This document shows positions 1 to 7,565 of a stretch of DNA of 64,000 nucleotides, piece by piece. Below the pieces are notes generated by a model that saw only the letters and a list, made by a program, of their open reading frames with translations, was not told the origin of the DNA and did no database searches. Origin of the DNA: Bacteroidaceae bacterium (lineage in GTDB: Bacteria > Bacteroidota > Bacteroidia > Bacteroidales > Bacteroidaceae); NCBI GenBank assembly GCA_017651315.1, contig JAGCDE010000015.1, positions 25,050 to 89,049 on the forward strand, given 5' to 3'. A program made the position numbers and the translations under genes. Within the stretch, counting starts at the first letter, position 1. The number at the start of each line of letters is the position of its first letter.

Positions 1-47
1 AGTGATAAAAGATTGCTCATACCCGGCATAATAGCCGTATTATCCCT

Positions 48-91
48 AAAAACCGTAAGCAGGTGGCAATTACCCCTGCTTACGGTTTTTT
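48..91 (+). terminator. Rho-independent terminator of an upstream gene
   Basis: A perfect 16-bp inverted repeat (arms 48-63 and 75-90) closes an 11-nt loop and runs into a T tract. It probably ends a rightward transcript that starts left of the window. The left arm begins with five A, so it could also act leftward. Bases 92-168 hold nothing else I can name. Confidence 0.75.
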
Positions 92-168
92 GCTCCGTCT
101 TGAACTGCAACAACTGCAACTCAACAAAATACCTTGTCTTTTTAGCACATAAATGGAATCTCAAATAT

Positions 169-203
169 AAAAAACAGGTAACTATCTTGTGATAATTACC
201 TGT
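169..203 (-). terminator. Terminator of tRNA-Pro
   Basis: The arms ACAGGTAA (174-181) and TTACCTGT (196-203) form a stem extended by an inner ATC/GAT pairing. Read leftward, the stem is followed by six T (A run at 169-174). It lies ten bases past the tRNA-Pro 3' end, where a tRNA terminator is expected. Confidence 0.75.
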
Positions 204-212
204 CATTTTCAG

Positions 213-288
213 TCGGGGTGACTGGATTCGAACCAGCGACCACACGCCCCCCAGACGCGTACTCTAAACCGGGCTGAGCTACACCCCG
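213..288 (-). tRNA. tRNA-Pro (anticodon GGG)
   Basis: The leftward strand folds as a complete cloverleaf. The acceptor stem pairs CGGGGTG with CACCCCG and the discriminator base is A. The anticodon stem CGCGT/GCGTG carries the loop CTGGGGG, which places GGG at positions 34-36. The T-arm contains GGTTCGAATCC. CCA is not encoded. Confidence 0.95.
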
Positions 289-298
289 CTGTGGCGTC

Positions 299-313
299 GG
301 CCTGCGTCAGGCC
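299..313 (-). other. Small hairpin in the tRNA-Pro leader
   Basis: GGCCTG and CAGGCC form a perfect 6-bp stem with a 3-nt loop between the predicted promoter and the tRNA 5' end. It may be part of the precursor that RNase P removes; the role is inferred. Confidence 0.35.
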
Positions 314-326
314 TTCAAAACCGGCG

Positions 327-357
327 CGAAGGTACATGATTTTGCGGGATTATCCAA
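327..357 (-). promoter_or_regulatory. Promoter of tRNA-Pro
   Basis: Read leftward, TACCTTCG (334-327) fits the Bacteroidota -7 box TAnnTTTG with one change, and a TTG lies about 20 bp upstream (357-355). The spacing to the tRNA is about 40 bp. Confidence 0.5.
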
Positions 358-415
358 TAATTCCGTGTTTTTTTTGGGATCTGTTTGACTTTTTTCTGTT
401 GGTGCTGACAGACCC

Positions 416-910
416 TTATCTTTTTTTGTACTCTCTGATCCTCGGCTTTACCGGCGATTTCCTGACAGGAGCGTTTATGACCGGCTGCAGGAGCATAAAT
501 GATTTCAGCGGCTTGGGATTTATCTGTCCCATCGGGATGGTGTGACCGTCCTCATCGTATTCGAATCCCACGAAATACAGGTTGTACGCTTCCAGTCGTT
601 CTGTCGGGAAGACAGTGGTTATGACATATTCCTTGCCTGGTTTCAGCTTGTTCTTGCGGCTGACAAGAACCTGATGGCTCTCTTCACGGTTGAATAGCCT
701 GAGGTAGAGAGGGCCGGTATAGACGCTTTCGCCTTCATTCCTGACGCGGTAGGAGATATAGGCTTCATCGCCCACTGCAAGTCCTTCAAGACCCAATACA
801 GGCTCTATGGTAAGTTTGAGGTCTTTACCGAACTGTGGGAAGTTCATCAACTGGGCACTGCATACTGCCGTCAGAAGGGAAGCATAGAGTAGAGTTATAA
901 GTTTTTTCAT
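416..910 (-). CDS. Secreted hypothetical protein
   Basis: I do not recognise this 164-residue protein. It begins with a signal peptide (MKKLITLLYASLLTAVCSA, likely cut before QLMNFP). The mature part looks beta-rich: residues near 35-100 (sequence AYISYRVRNEGESVYTGPLYLRL) resemble an immunoglobulin-like or adhesin-type fold, and the C-terminus is basic and proline-rich (VRKSPVKPRIREYKKR). The ATG at 910 is chosen over an open frame reaching 976 because it is followed directly by the signal peptide and sits about 25 bp from a -7 box at 942-935. It is probably exported to the periplasm or outer membrane. The gene stands alone between the tRNA and the 117-aa gene. Confidence 0.75.
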   Translation of the reverse strand: MKKLITLLYASLLTAVCSAQLMNFPQFGKDLKLTIEPVLGLEGLAVGDEAYISYRVRNEGESVYTGPLYLRLFNREESHQVLVSRKNKLKPGKEYVITTVFPTERLEAYNLYFVGFEYDEDGHTIPMGQINPKPLKSFMLLQPVINAPVRKSPVKPRIREYKKR

Positions 911-934
911 ATTCCTAACAATTTTTATGCTATA

Positions 935-963
935 CAAACATAGTAAAAAGAATTGATAAACAA
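935..963 (-). promoter_or_regulatory. Promoter of the secreted hypothetical protein
   Basis: Leftward, TATGTTTG (942-935) matches TAnnTTTG exactly, with TTG (963-961) 18 bp upstream. The predicted start point is about 15-20 nt before the ATG at 910, which supports that start codon. Confidence 0.6.
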
Positions 964-981
964 CTATCCCGGGCATTTTTT

Positions 982-1335
982 TTATCCTTCACGGCAGAAA
1001 TCCAGTGCCTCGACAAGCAGTTCTCCGGTTATTACAGCTTCTCCGGGACTGTTATCCCCGGCGGGCACAATTGCTGTAACTGTTTTTCCCTGTTCAAGAC
1101 ATACCTGTTTCATCAGGTCATACCACTTACAGTCCATGATGATGGGACCGAATGTCTCCTTTGTGTCGTATTGTATTGACCTTAACTCTGTTACCGGGAA
1201 TCCGCAGAGGACATATCCTATGTAGGCGGCTCCTGTGGCGGCCCAGGCGGCGGCGGCCTCCGGAGCATAATGGAGTCCATGGGCCCGGGCGGCCTCTTTG
1301 AGTGCGAATGACAGTATCTCGGAAAACTCTTTCAT
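982..1335 (-). CDS. Hypothetical protein, 117 aa
   Basis: No family is recognised. The protein is soluble and has no signal peptide. It has an amphipathic N-terminus (MKEFSEILSFALKEAARAHG), an Ala-rich segment (residues 25-40) and a C-terminal half of mixed alpha/beta character. The frame stays open far upstream into the antisense of the next gene, but no ATG, GTG or TTG occurs between 1336 and the 5' end of that gene. The ATG at 1335 is therefore used. A TAAATTTG box (1363-1356) lies upstream. The stretch just before the ATG, which reads like protein in frame, is a solitary end of the dispersed repeat family (1353-1379), so it should not be taken as coding. Existence as a gene is likely but not certain. 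Confidence 0.55.
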   Translation of the reverse strand: MKEFSEILSFALKEAARAHGLHYAPEAAAAWAATGAAYIGYVLCGFPVTELRSIQYDTKETFGPIIMDCKWYDLMKQVCLEQGKTVTAIVPAGDNSPGEAVITGELLVEALDFCREG

Positions 1336-1352
1336 TGGAATCGCGGTTTCAG

Positions 1353-1379
1353 GAACAAATTTAAGCAGATTCTTAAACC
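1353..1379. repeat. Solitary end of the dispersed palindromic repeat family
   Basis: This stretch (beginning GGAACAAATTTAAGCAGATT) matches the right-hand end of the elements at 50.3 kb and 10.6 kb over about 25 bases with a few changes. No matching left end is visible nearby. It lies in the leader of the 117-aa gene and supplies its possible -7 box. Confidence 0.5.
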
Positions 1380-1443
1380 TTTCACGCGTATTCGAGTCAA
1401 AAAGCGTAGCGGGACCGAAATACGGTCTCCACTTTTTATCCGC

Positions 1444-4400
1444 ATGATGAAGAAAGTCTTCCCGATACTGGCCATTCTGTTGGCGTTTGTTGGAACGGTG
1501 ACCGCTCAGGAGAAGTCTGAAACCAAGTTCAAGCTTGATGGTAGGGCTAATGTGAACGGTCATTTGATTGACGGTTCCACCACAGAGAACATGCCCCAGG
1601 TTACAGTCCAGCTGTTCCAGATTCCGGATTCCACATTCCTGTACGGAACTATTACTGACAATGAGGGCTGGTTCAACATCAAGAAAGTTCCTGTAGGAGA
1701 GTATTACCTGCAATACTCTTTCATAGGTTATAAGACACAGACTTTCGATCTGAAAATCATAAAGGAGGACAGGGAACGCGCATTGGGTGTGTTCAAGATG
1801 TATGACGAGAGTATCATGCTCAGCGAGGCCGTGATTGAAGAGGCACTTCCTCCCACACAGGTGGTGGAGGATACCCTTATGTTCAACGTAAGTGCATTCC
1901 GTGTTCCGGAGGGTTCGGTGCTTGAAGAGCTTATCAAGCGTCTTCCCGGAGTTGAGGTGGATGAGAACGGAGGGATAACGGTGAACGGTAAGACGGTCTC
2001 CAGAATCCTCGTTGACGGACAGGAGTATTTCGGCAATGACCGTCAGATGGCCACCAAGAATCTGCCCGTTAATATTATCCACAGGATCAAGACCTACCAG
2101 CGCAAGAGTGACCTTGCACGTATCACAGGAGTGGATGACGGTGAGGAGGAGACGGTCATGGACCTCCAGATAAAACCTAACATGCGCAACGGCTGGCTCC
2201 ACAATATGGACGGAGGAATAGGCTTCCCTGTAGGTCATAATGATTACGGTGACTGGCTGAAGTTCCTCTATTCCGGACGATACACCCTGAACCGCTTTCA
2301 GGCCAACACACAGTTCTCCGTCAATGCCAACACGCAGAATTCAGGACGTGGCAACGGCGTGAGCCATACCACTCAGGTTGGTGTGAATTTCGCCAAGAAC
2401 ATAGGTGAGCAGTTCCCGAGGCGTCGGAATGAGTTCCCGTTGGTGATAGGCGGCAATATCCGATGGAACGGGTCTGATTCCAGGTCCTTGAATGAATCCG
2501 AGTCGGAGACTTTCACCACTTCATATACATCGGCTTCATTCCGTAACAACCGTTCCAACAGCAGCAACGGCAACGGGAGCGTGAACGGTGAGTTCCGCAT
2601 GGAATGGCGTCCGGATACTTCATTGAACATAATATTCCGGCCCAGTTTCCAGATCAGCCGTAACCACAGTAATTCTGAAAGCAGTTCGGTCACTTTCAAT
2701 ACTGATCCGTATATCGCTACTGACATGACGGATATCCTTGACGAGTACCGGTTCCTTCCCCAAAATATGCTTGACTCAATAGGTGTAAACTCCCAGACGA
2801 GTTCAAATCACAGCGAGGGTGGAAACAACCAGCTGAACGGCGAGTTCCAGTTCAACAAGAGGTTCAATGACCAGGGACGCAACTTCACTGTAAGGTTCAC
2901 GTTCGGCAGCACCAAGGGAACGAATGACAGCTATTCGCATAACAAGCAGATCTATTACCAGATGCACTCCCGTGATACCATCATGAACCGATACAATGTG
3001 AGTCCTACCGACAACAGCAACTGGTCAGGCCGGGTAATGTGGAGTGAACCGATTGACTCCGGACGCGGCAATCTGCAGTTGAGCTATCAGATTCAGGTCA
3101 GTAACCGTAATACCAACAGGGAGACTTATGTGCTCTGGGGGCCGGACTTTGAGGATTGGGAGGATTCATGGTATATTCCGTATGAGCTTGAGCAATACAG
3201 GAACTCCACGCTCAGCCGTACTGCCACTAATGTTTCCCGAAATCACACTCTTGCACTGCAGTTCAGGTATAATACTGAAAACTCAAACTTTAACATAGGC
3301 GTGAATTTCATGCCTCAATATACGGGAATGGACAATTTCCAGTATATGGGCAAGATAATAGGTGACACCTCAAGAGTTGTATATAACTGGAGTCCGACAC
3401 TGAACTACAGGTACAGGTTCTCAAGACAGAAGAGTGTTCAGATGACACTGCGCAGCAACACCAGTCAGCCGAACATGGAGGACATGATGGATATTACCGA
3501 TGACAGCAACCCCCTTAATATCCGGAAAGGTAATCCGGGATTGTTGCCTTCACTGAGCAACACCCTAAGTTTCGAGTTCCAGAACTATATCCAGGAGACG
3601 AGCAAGACATTCACTTTCAATGCTTCGCTGTCGAATTCCTTGAGAAATGTGGCTCAAAGGACGGATTATGATCCAACCACCGGTGTCTCCATAACACAAC
3701 CGCAGAACATGACCGGTTTCTGGACTAACTGGAACGCAAGCTCTAATGTAAATTTTAACCAGACCATTCCCAACAGCAAGTGGCGCTATTCCACGAGTTC
3801 TAACGCCTCCTACAGACATCAGGAGAGTTACATGCGTACGGGTAGCATAGGCAATTACAATGCCAGCTCGGGAAGCGGTGGAAGTGCGGTGCTGAGTACT
3901 ACCAAGAGTATCGGTGCAGGACAGAATGCTTCGGTAACCTACCGCAACGAATGGCTTGAGGTAACTGCCAACGGACGTTTCAACTACAGCCATTCAGAGA
4001 ACAACCAGCGCCAGAACAACAACATGGATACCTATACGTTCAGCTACGGCGGCAGGGCCAATGCAAGACTGCCGTGGAGGAACATCAACTTAGGAACCGA
4101 CATTACCATGCAGAGCCGTCGCGGATACAGCGGTTCATACAACAGGGATGACCTTATATGGAATGCCAACGCATCGATTAGTTTCCTGAAGGGCAATGCC
4201 GGCACACTCCAGATTCAGTACTATGATATCCTGAATGACGAGACCAACGTGAACCGTACGGTTTCCACAACAGGCCGTACCGACACCAAGAACAACAGCA
4301 TCCACAGCTATATTATGCTGCACTTCATTCTGCGTGTGAACGTATTCGGAACCCGTGCGGCCCGTCAGGAGATGCGTCAGGGCAACCAGATGGGTGGCCG

Positions 4401-4512
4401 TGGCGGAATGGCTCAGGGCGGTATGCGCGGCGGTAACAGAGGCGGTCAGGGCGGCGGTCCCGGCGGATTCGGCGGCGGCGGATTTGGTGGCGGCGGACGT
4501 GGCGGGCGCTGA
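1444..4512 (+). CDS. Outer-membrane beta-barrel protein (TonB receptor-like)
   Basis: This 1022-residue protein has a signal peptide (residues 1-21, ending TVTA before QEKSE). A carboxypeptidase-regulatory-like domain follows at about 35-110 (IKKVPVGEYYLQYSFIGYKT). A plug-like region lies at about 150-240, containing LPGVEVDENGGITVNGK and ILVDGQEYFGND. Residues 250-970 are long alternating strands rich in Asn, Ser and Tyr. The set matches the OMP_b-brl_3 family of Bacteroidota barrels related to TonB-dependent receptors. The last strand (HSYIMLHFILRVNVFG) is followed by about 45 residues, mostly Gly, Arg and Met, which is unusual because barrels normally end at the last strand. No SusD partner is present, so a polysaccharide-uptake pair is unlikely. 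Substrate unknown; it may be a structural or peptide/ion receptor. A small inverted repeat (GACCG/CGGTC, about 1411-1425) lies in the leader. Confidence 0.85.
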   Translation: MMKKVFPILAILLAFVGTVTAQEKSETKFKLDGRANVNGHLIDGSTTENMPQVTVQLFQIPDSTFLYGTITDNEGWFNIKKVPVGEYYLQYSFIGYKTQTFDLKIIKEDRERALGVFKMYDESIMLSEAVIEEALPPTQVVEDTLMFNVSAFRVPEGSVLEELIKRLPGVEVDENGGITVNGKTVSRILVDGQEYFGNDRQMATKNLPVNIIHRIKTYQRKSDLARITGVDDGEEETVMDLQIKPNMRNGWLHNMDGGIGFPVGHNDYGDWLKFLYSGRYTLNRFQANTQFSVNANTQNSGRGNGVSHTTQVGVNFAKNIGEQFPRRRNEFPLVIGGNIRWNGSDSRSLNESESETFTTSYTSASFRNNRSNSSNGNGSVNGEFRMEWRPDTSLNIIFRPSFQISRNHSNSESSSVTFNTDPYIATDMTDILDEYRFLPQNMLDSIGVNSQTSSNHSEGGNNQLNGEFQFNKRFNDQGRNFTVRFTFGSTKGTNDSYSHNKQIYYQMHSRDTIMNRYNVSPTDNSNWSGRVMWSEPIDSGRGNLQLSYQIQVSNRNTNRETYVLWGPDFEDWEDSWYIPYELEQYRNSTLSRTATNVSRNHTLALQFRYNTENSNFNIGVNFMPQYTGMDNFQYMGKIIGDTSRVVYNWSPTLNYRYRFSRQKSVQMTLRSNTSQPNMEDMMDITDDSNPLNIRKGNPGLLPSLSNTLSFEFQNYIQETSKTFTFNASLSNSLRNVAQRTDYDPTTGVSITQPQNMTGFWTNWNASSNVNFNQTIPNSKWRYSTSSNASYRHQESYMRTGSIGNYNASSGSGGSAVLSTTKSIGAGQNASVTYRNEWLEVTANGRFNYSHSENNQRQNNNMDTYTFSYGGRANARLPWRNINLGTDITMQSRRGYSGSYNRDDLIWNANASISFLKGNAGTLQIQYYDILNDETNVNRTVSTTGRTDTKNNSIHSYIMLHFILRVNVFGTRAARQEMRQGNQMGGRGGMAQGGMRGGNRGGQGGGPGGFGGGGFGGGGRGGR

Positions 4513-4579
4513 CTTGCCGCCGGCTAAATCAAGGAGCTGAGATAACCGACAGCCACCTACGGGCTTAAAGCGGACCGTA

Positions 4580-5110
4580 TCACTTGAAGAATGAGAAATG
4601 GACTGAGCCGTAAACTTTCATGTCTGTGAATCTGGGATGTTCCGAGAAATCATTCTTTGAGCCGTGCTCCAGAACGAAAATACCGTCATCGGCCAGTAAC
4701 CTGCCACCCAACACCAGGTCAGGAATTTCGGACAGGTTCGGAAGGGTGTAGGGCGGGTCGGCGAAAATGAAGTCGAATTCCGTATCACACCTTTCTATAT
4801 ATCTGAACACATCGCCTCTTACAGGGAAACACTTGTCCGTCTTGACGGTCTCCATAATCTTGCAGATAAAACTGAAATGTGCAGGGTCTTTCTCGACGGA
4901 TACGACTTTTGAGCAGCCTCTTGAAACCAGTTCGATGCTGATGCTTCCTGTGCCGGCGAACAGGTCAAGGGCAATGGCATCCTCAAGGTCGATGCGGTTG
5001 GCAAGGACGTTGAACAGGCTTTCCTTGGCAAAATCCGTTGTGGGTCTGGCGGAGAAGGTCCTGGGAATCTCGAAACGACGGTGCTTGTAAATTCCGCTTA
5101 TTACTCTCAT
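4580..5110 (-). CDS. rsmD: 16S rRNA (guanine966-N2)-methyltransferase RsmD
   Basis: RsmD methylates G966 of 16S rRNA in the assembling 30S subunit using S-adenosylmethionine. At 176 residues the length is normal. Visible signatures are the N-terminal RVISGIYKHRRFEIP, the substrate-binding RPTTDFAKESLFNVL (residues about 22-36), the SAM-binding motif I LDLFAGTGSISIE (about 48-60) and the catalytic ADPPY (about 116-120). The gene is convergent with the barrel gene. Upstream it is separated from the anchored protein by that gene's terminator, so it probably has its own promoter near 5115-5130. Confidence 0.95.
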   Translation of the reverse strand: MRVISGIYKHRRFEIPRTFSARPTTDFAKESLFNVLANRIDLEDAIALDLFAGTGSISIELVSRGCSKVVSVEKDPAHFSFICKIMETVKTDKCFPVRGDVFRYIERCDTEFDFIFADPPYTLPNLSEIPDLVLGGRLLADDGIFVLEHGSKNDFSEHPRFTDMKVYGSVHFSFFK

Positions 5111-5130
5111 TTTCCGTATTTATGTCAGGT

Positions 5131-5166
5131 AAAAAGAATCCATCCGCAAAAGGTGCAGATGGATTC
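5131..5166 (-). terminator. Terminator of the anchored pilin-like gene
   Basis: The arms GAATCCATC (5136-5144) and GATGGATTC (5158-5166) pair perfectly. Read leftward, the stem runs into five T. It lies 32 bp past the stop codon at 5198. Confidence 0.8.
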
Positions 5167-5197
5167 CTGTATGATTGAATGGGTGTGCCAACGGGAA

Positions 5198-5959
5198 TTA
5201 TTCCCAGTTACCGGAGTTGTTGTCAACTCTCATGCCCTCGTAGAGTCCGCGTTTCTGACGGTCATCGATCAGGTTGAACACCTCCTGGGCATCCAGTCCC
5301 TCAAGATAGTTCTTGAAGAGTGTCTGGGCTGAGAATGAGTACTGGAGAGAACCTGACTTGGTGGTGTCACATGAGGTCTCCATCTCAAACTGCTTGCCGT
5401 TGCCGTAGGGGACGAAACGGAGAGAATCGGGGTTGATCCTGCCGTGATACAGTGAATCCATAACGTCAATCCAGACGGTGTCACGGCTGAATATGAATTC
5501 CTTGACGGAACCGTCATCATTCAGCGTAACGAAACCTGCATCGGCAGCCTCTTTCCACATGTCCTTGGCCTCCTGGGCTTTTCTTGTGGCCCTGCTGCCG
5601 GTCAGTGACTTTGCAGCCGCCTCCGCAGCCTTTGCTTCCTGATAGAGGGAGAGCACCTTCAACTCAGTCCAGTCTGCCTCCATCTGGTCATCGGAAAGTT
5701 CACCTGTCTTCTTGATGATTGGCACCTTGCCGGTCTTGATGAAATTGATCAGTGTGTCGAAGTTTTCAGTGTACATCCCGTCATGCTGATTGTGATACTC
5801 ACTCTGTGCGTCTTTGATGTCAAGAAGCCTGGTGATGACGGCATTGTCACGGATTTTCTTCTCTCTCTCGAATCTTATGGGGCCCATTATGCTTCCATAG
5901 AAGATATAGGCAAGACCTATAATGCAGAGTCCAAGAAGAATGTTAATGAATTTTTTCAT
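5198..5959 (-). CDS. Membrane-anchored pilin-like conserved protein
   Basis: This 253-residue protein belongs to a family I know only as a conserved Bacteroidales hypothetical. The N-terminus is a single membrane segment (FINILLGLCIIGLAYIFYGSI, residues 3-23) followed by a charged helix, FEREKKIRDNAVITRLLDIKDAQSEYHNQHDGMY, split here only by reading. The order hydrophobic helix, amphipathic helix with an [A/I]xxxY element, and small beta domain resembles major pseudopilins such as GspG, but no prepilin-peptidase Gly-Phe/Met site is visible. Residues 120-150 are an Ala/Lys/Glu-rich helix, and the C-terminal part ends in EGLDAQEVFNLIDDRQKRG. The start at 5959 is preferred over 5989 because the membrane segment follows at once. 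The body is probably periplasmic. Function unknown. Confidence 0.7.
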   Translation of the reverse strand: MKKFINILLGLCIIGLAYIFYGSIMGPIRFEREKKIRDNAVITRLLDIKDAQSEYHNQHDGMYTENFDTLINFIKTGKVPIIKKTGELSDDQMEADWTELKVLSLYQEAKAAEAAAKSLTGSRATRKAQEAKDMWKEAADAGFVTLNDDGSVKEFIFSRDTVWIDVMDSLYHGRINPDSLRFVPYGNGKQFEMETSCDTTKSGSLQYSFSAQTLFKNYLEGLDAQEVFNLIDDRQKRGLYEGMRVDNNSGNWE

Positions 5960-5991
5960 ATTGGTGATTCTTTTTATATATTTTCGCATCG

Positions 5992-5999
5992 CAAAAATA
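5992..5999 (-). promoter_or_regulatory. Promoter -7 box of the anchored pilin-like gene
   Basis: Leftward, TATTTTTG matches TAnnTTTG 33 bp before the ATG at 5959. A TTTG lies at 6026-6023, slightly farther upstream than usual. Confidence 0.45.
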
Positions 6000-6052
6000 G
6001 AACTTTTATCGGTATATTTCTACAAAATTGCAATTTTTAGCATTGTTAACTG

Positions 6053-7486
6053 ATGAATAAGGAGAATCTGGCGTCGGAAATAAGGGAAAACTACCCTTTT
6101 ACCCCTACTTCGGGACAGAAAACCGCAATCGGGATGCTGTCCGCTTTTGTGTCGGCCATCGGCGGAAAAAGGGTTTTCCTCCTTAAAGGTTATGCCGGAA
6201 CGGGCAAGACCACTCTGGTCGGAGCTCTGGTCAGGACACTGCGGCGTCATCATGTCAGTGTCTCTCTGCTGGCCCCTACCGGCCGTGCCGCCAAGGTCTT
6301 CTCCAACTACTCAGGTGCGGAGGCCTGTACCATCCACAAGAAGATATACAGGCAGAAATCCATCATAGACAGTTCGTCCTTCCAGCTTGACCGCAACTTA
6401 CATGAGGATACCCTCTTTATAGTCGATGAGGCTTCCATGATACCGAACCAGGGACTGACGGGCTCTATGTTCGGCAGCGGCAGGCTGCTGGATGACCTTA
6501 TCAGATATGTGTTCGGTGGGAAGAACTGCAGCCTGCTCCTTATGGGTGACGATGCCCAGCTCCCGCCTGTTGGCGAAACGGAGAGTCCGGCTCTCTCTTC
6601 CAGGGTCCTGGCTGGATACGGACTGGATGTGTCGGAATATTGTCTTGACAGTGTGGTGCGACAGATGCAGGAGTCAGGGATACTGTACAATGCTACGGAG
6701 CTGAGAAAGTTCGCCGTCAACCCTCTCATGGCCGGCGGTTTCCGGTTCAGGACCGACGGGTTCAGGGACGTTACAAGGATAAGCGGCGGCGAGCTGATAG
6801 AGAAGCTCAGCCTGTGTTACAGCCGGGACGGCATGGATGAGACCATGGTCCTGTGCCGCTCCAACAAACGGGCCATAATCTACAACAACGGCATCCGCAA
6901 CACTATACTGGACCGTGAGGATGAGCTGACAAGGGGAGACAGTGTGATGATTGTCAAGAACAACTACTATTGGATAGAGAAACTGATTGCCGGAGGTGAG
7001 ATTGATTCGTATCAGAGGTTCCCTTCGTTCATTGCAAACGGTGATATTGCCGTGATACGCAGGATAAGGCGGCTGAGGGAGCTGTACGGCTTCCGGTTCG
7101 GGGATGCGGTATTGTCGTTTCCTGATTACGATGACCTGGAAGTGGAAGTGACATTGCTGCTCGATACGCTTCACAGTGAGTCACCTTCACTCACGCATGA
7201 GGAGAGTGATCGTCTGTTCAACAGAGTGATGGAGGATTATTCGGACATCCCATCCGGAAAGGAGAGGATGAAAAAGATGCGGGAGAACCCCTATTTCAAT
7301 GCTGTCCAGGTCAAATACGCATACGCCGTGACCTGTCACAAGGCTCAGGGCGGTCAGTGGACGAACATCTTCATTGACCAGGGGTTCGTCCCCGAGGATG
7401 GTCGTGACGAGGAATACTACCGCTGGCTTTACACGGCTCTAACCCGCGCCACCGGTTCGGTATATCTGGTGAATTGGCCGGAATAG
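6053..7486 (+). CDS. RecD-like ATP-dependent DNA helicase
   Basis: This is a 477-residue superfamily 1B helicase. It has Walker A GYAGTGKTT (residues about 47-55), motif Ia LLAPTGRAAKVF, the Walker B block LFIVDEASMI (about 121-130), motif III LLMGDDAQLPPVG and a UvrD_C_2-type end, YAVTCHKAQGGQW and YTALTRATGSVYLVN (motifs V and VI). It resembles the short RecD2 core without the N-terminal extension, and no recB or recC genes are nearby. A DNA repair or exonuclease-associated role is likely but not shown. It starts 93 bp from the divergent anchored-protein gene. It is convergent with alaS, and the 79 bp between them show only a GGGAGAA/TTCTCCC palindrome with no T tract. Confidence 0.88.
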   Translation: MNKENLASEIRENYPFTPTSGQKTAIGMLSAFVSAIGGKRVFLLKGYAGTGKTTLVGALVRTLRRHHVSVSLLAPTGRAAKVFSNYSGAEACTIHKKIYRQKSIIDSSSFQLDRNLHEDTLFIVDEASMIPNQGLTGSMFGSGRLLDDLIRYVFGGKNCSLLLMGDDAQLPPVGETESPALSSRVLAGYGLDVSEYCLDSVVRQMQESGILYNATELRKFAVNPLMAGGFRFRTDGFRDVTRISGGELIEKLSLCYSRDGMDETMVLCRSNKRAIIYNNGIRNTILDREDELTRGDSVMIVKNNYYWIEKLIAGGEIDSYQRFPSFIANGDIAVIRRIRRLRELYGFRFGDAVLSFPDYDDLEVEVTLLLDTLHSESPSLTHEESDRLFNRVMEDYSDIPSGKERMKKMRENPYFNAVQVKYAYAVTCHKAQGGQWTNIFIDQGFVPEDGRDEEYYRWLYTALTRATGSVYLVNWPE

Positions 7487-7565
7487 AGTATAGGATGCAG
7501 GGGCTCAGGGAGAATGTTCTCCCACTGGATGGAGGCGGGTGCCGGACTCCCGGACCCCCTATGGC

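Noticed and set aside
1336-2238. Upstream extension of the 117-aa gene to 418 codons
   Set aside because: Most of it is antisense to the outer-membrane barrel gene, and the part next to the ATG is a repeat end; no suitable start codon lies in the gap.
7497-7560. Terminator between the RecD-like helicase and alaS
   Set aside because: The GGGAGAA/TTCTCCC palindrome has a 2-nt loop and no T tract on either strand.
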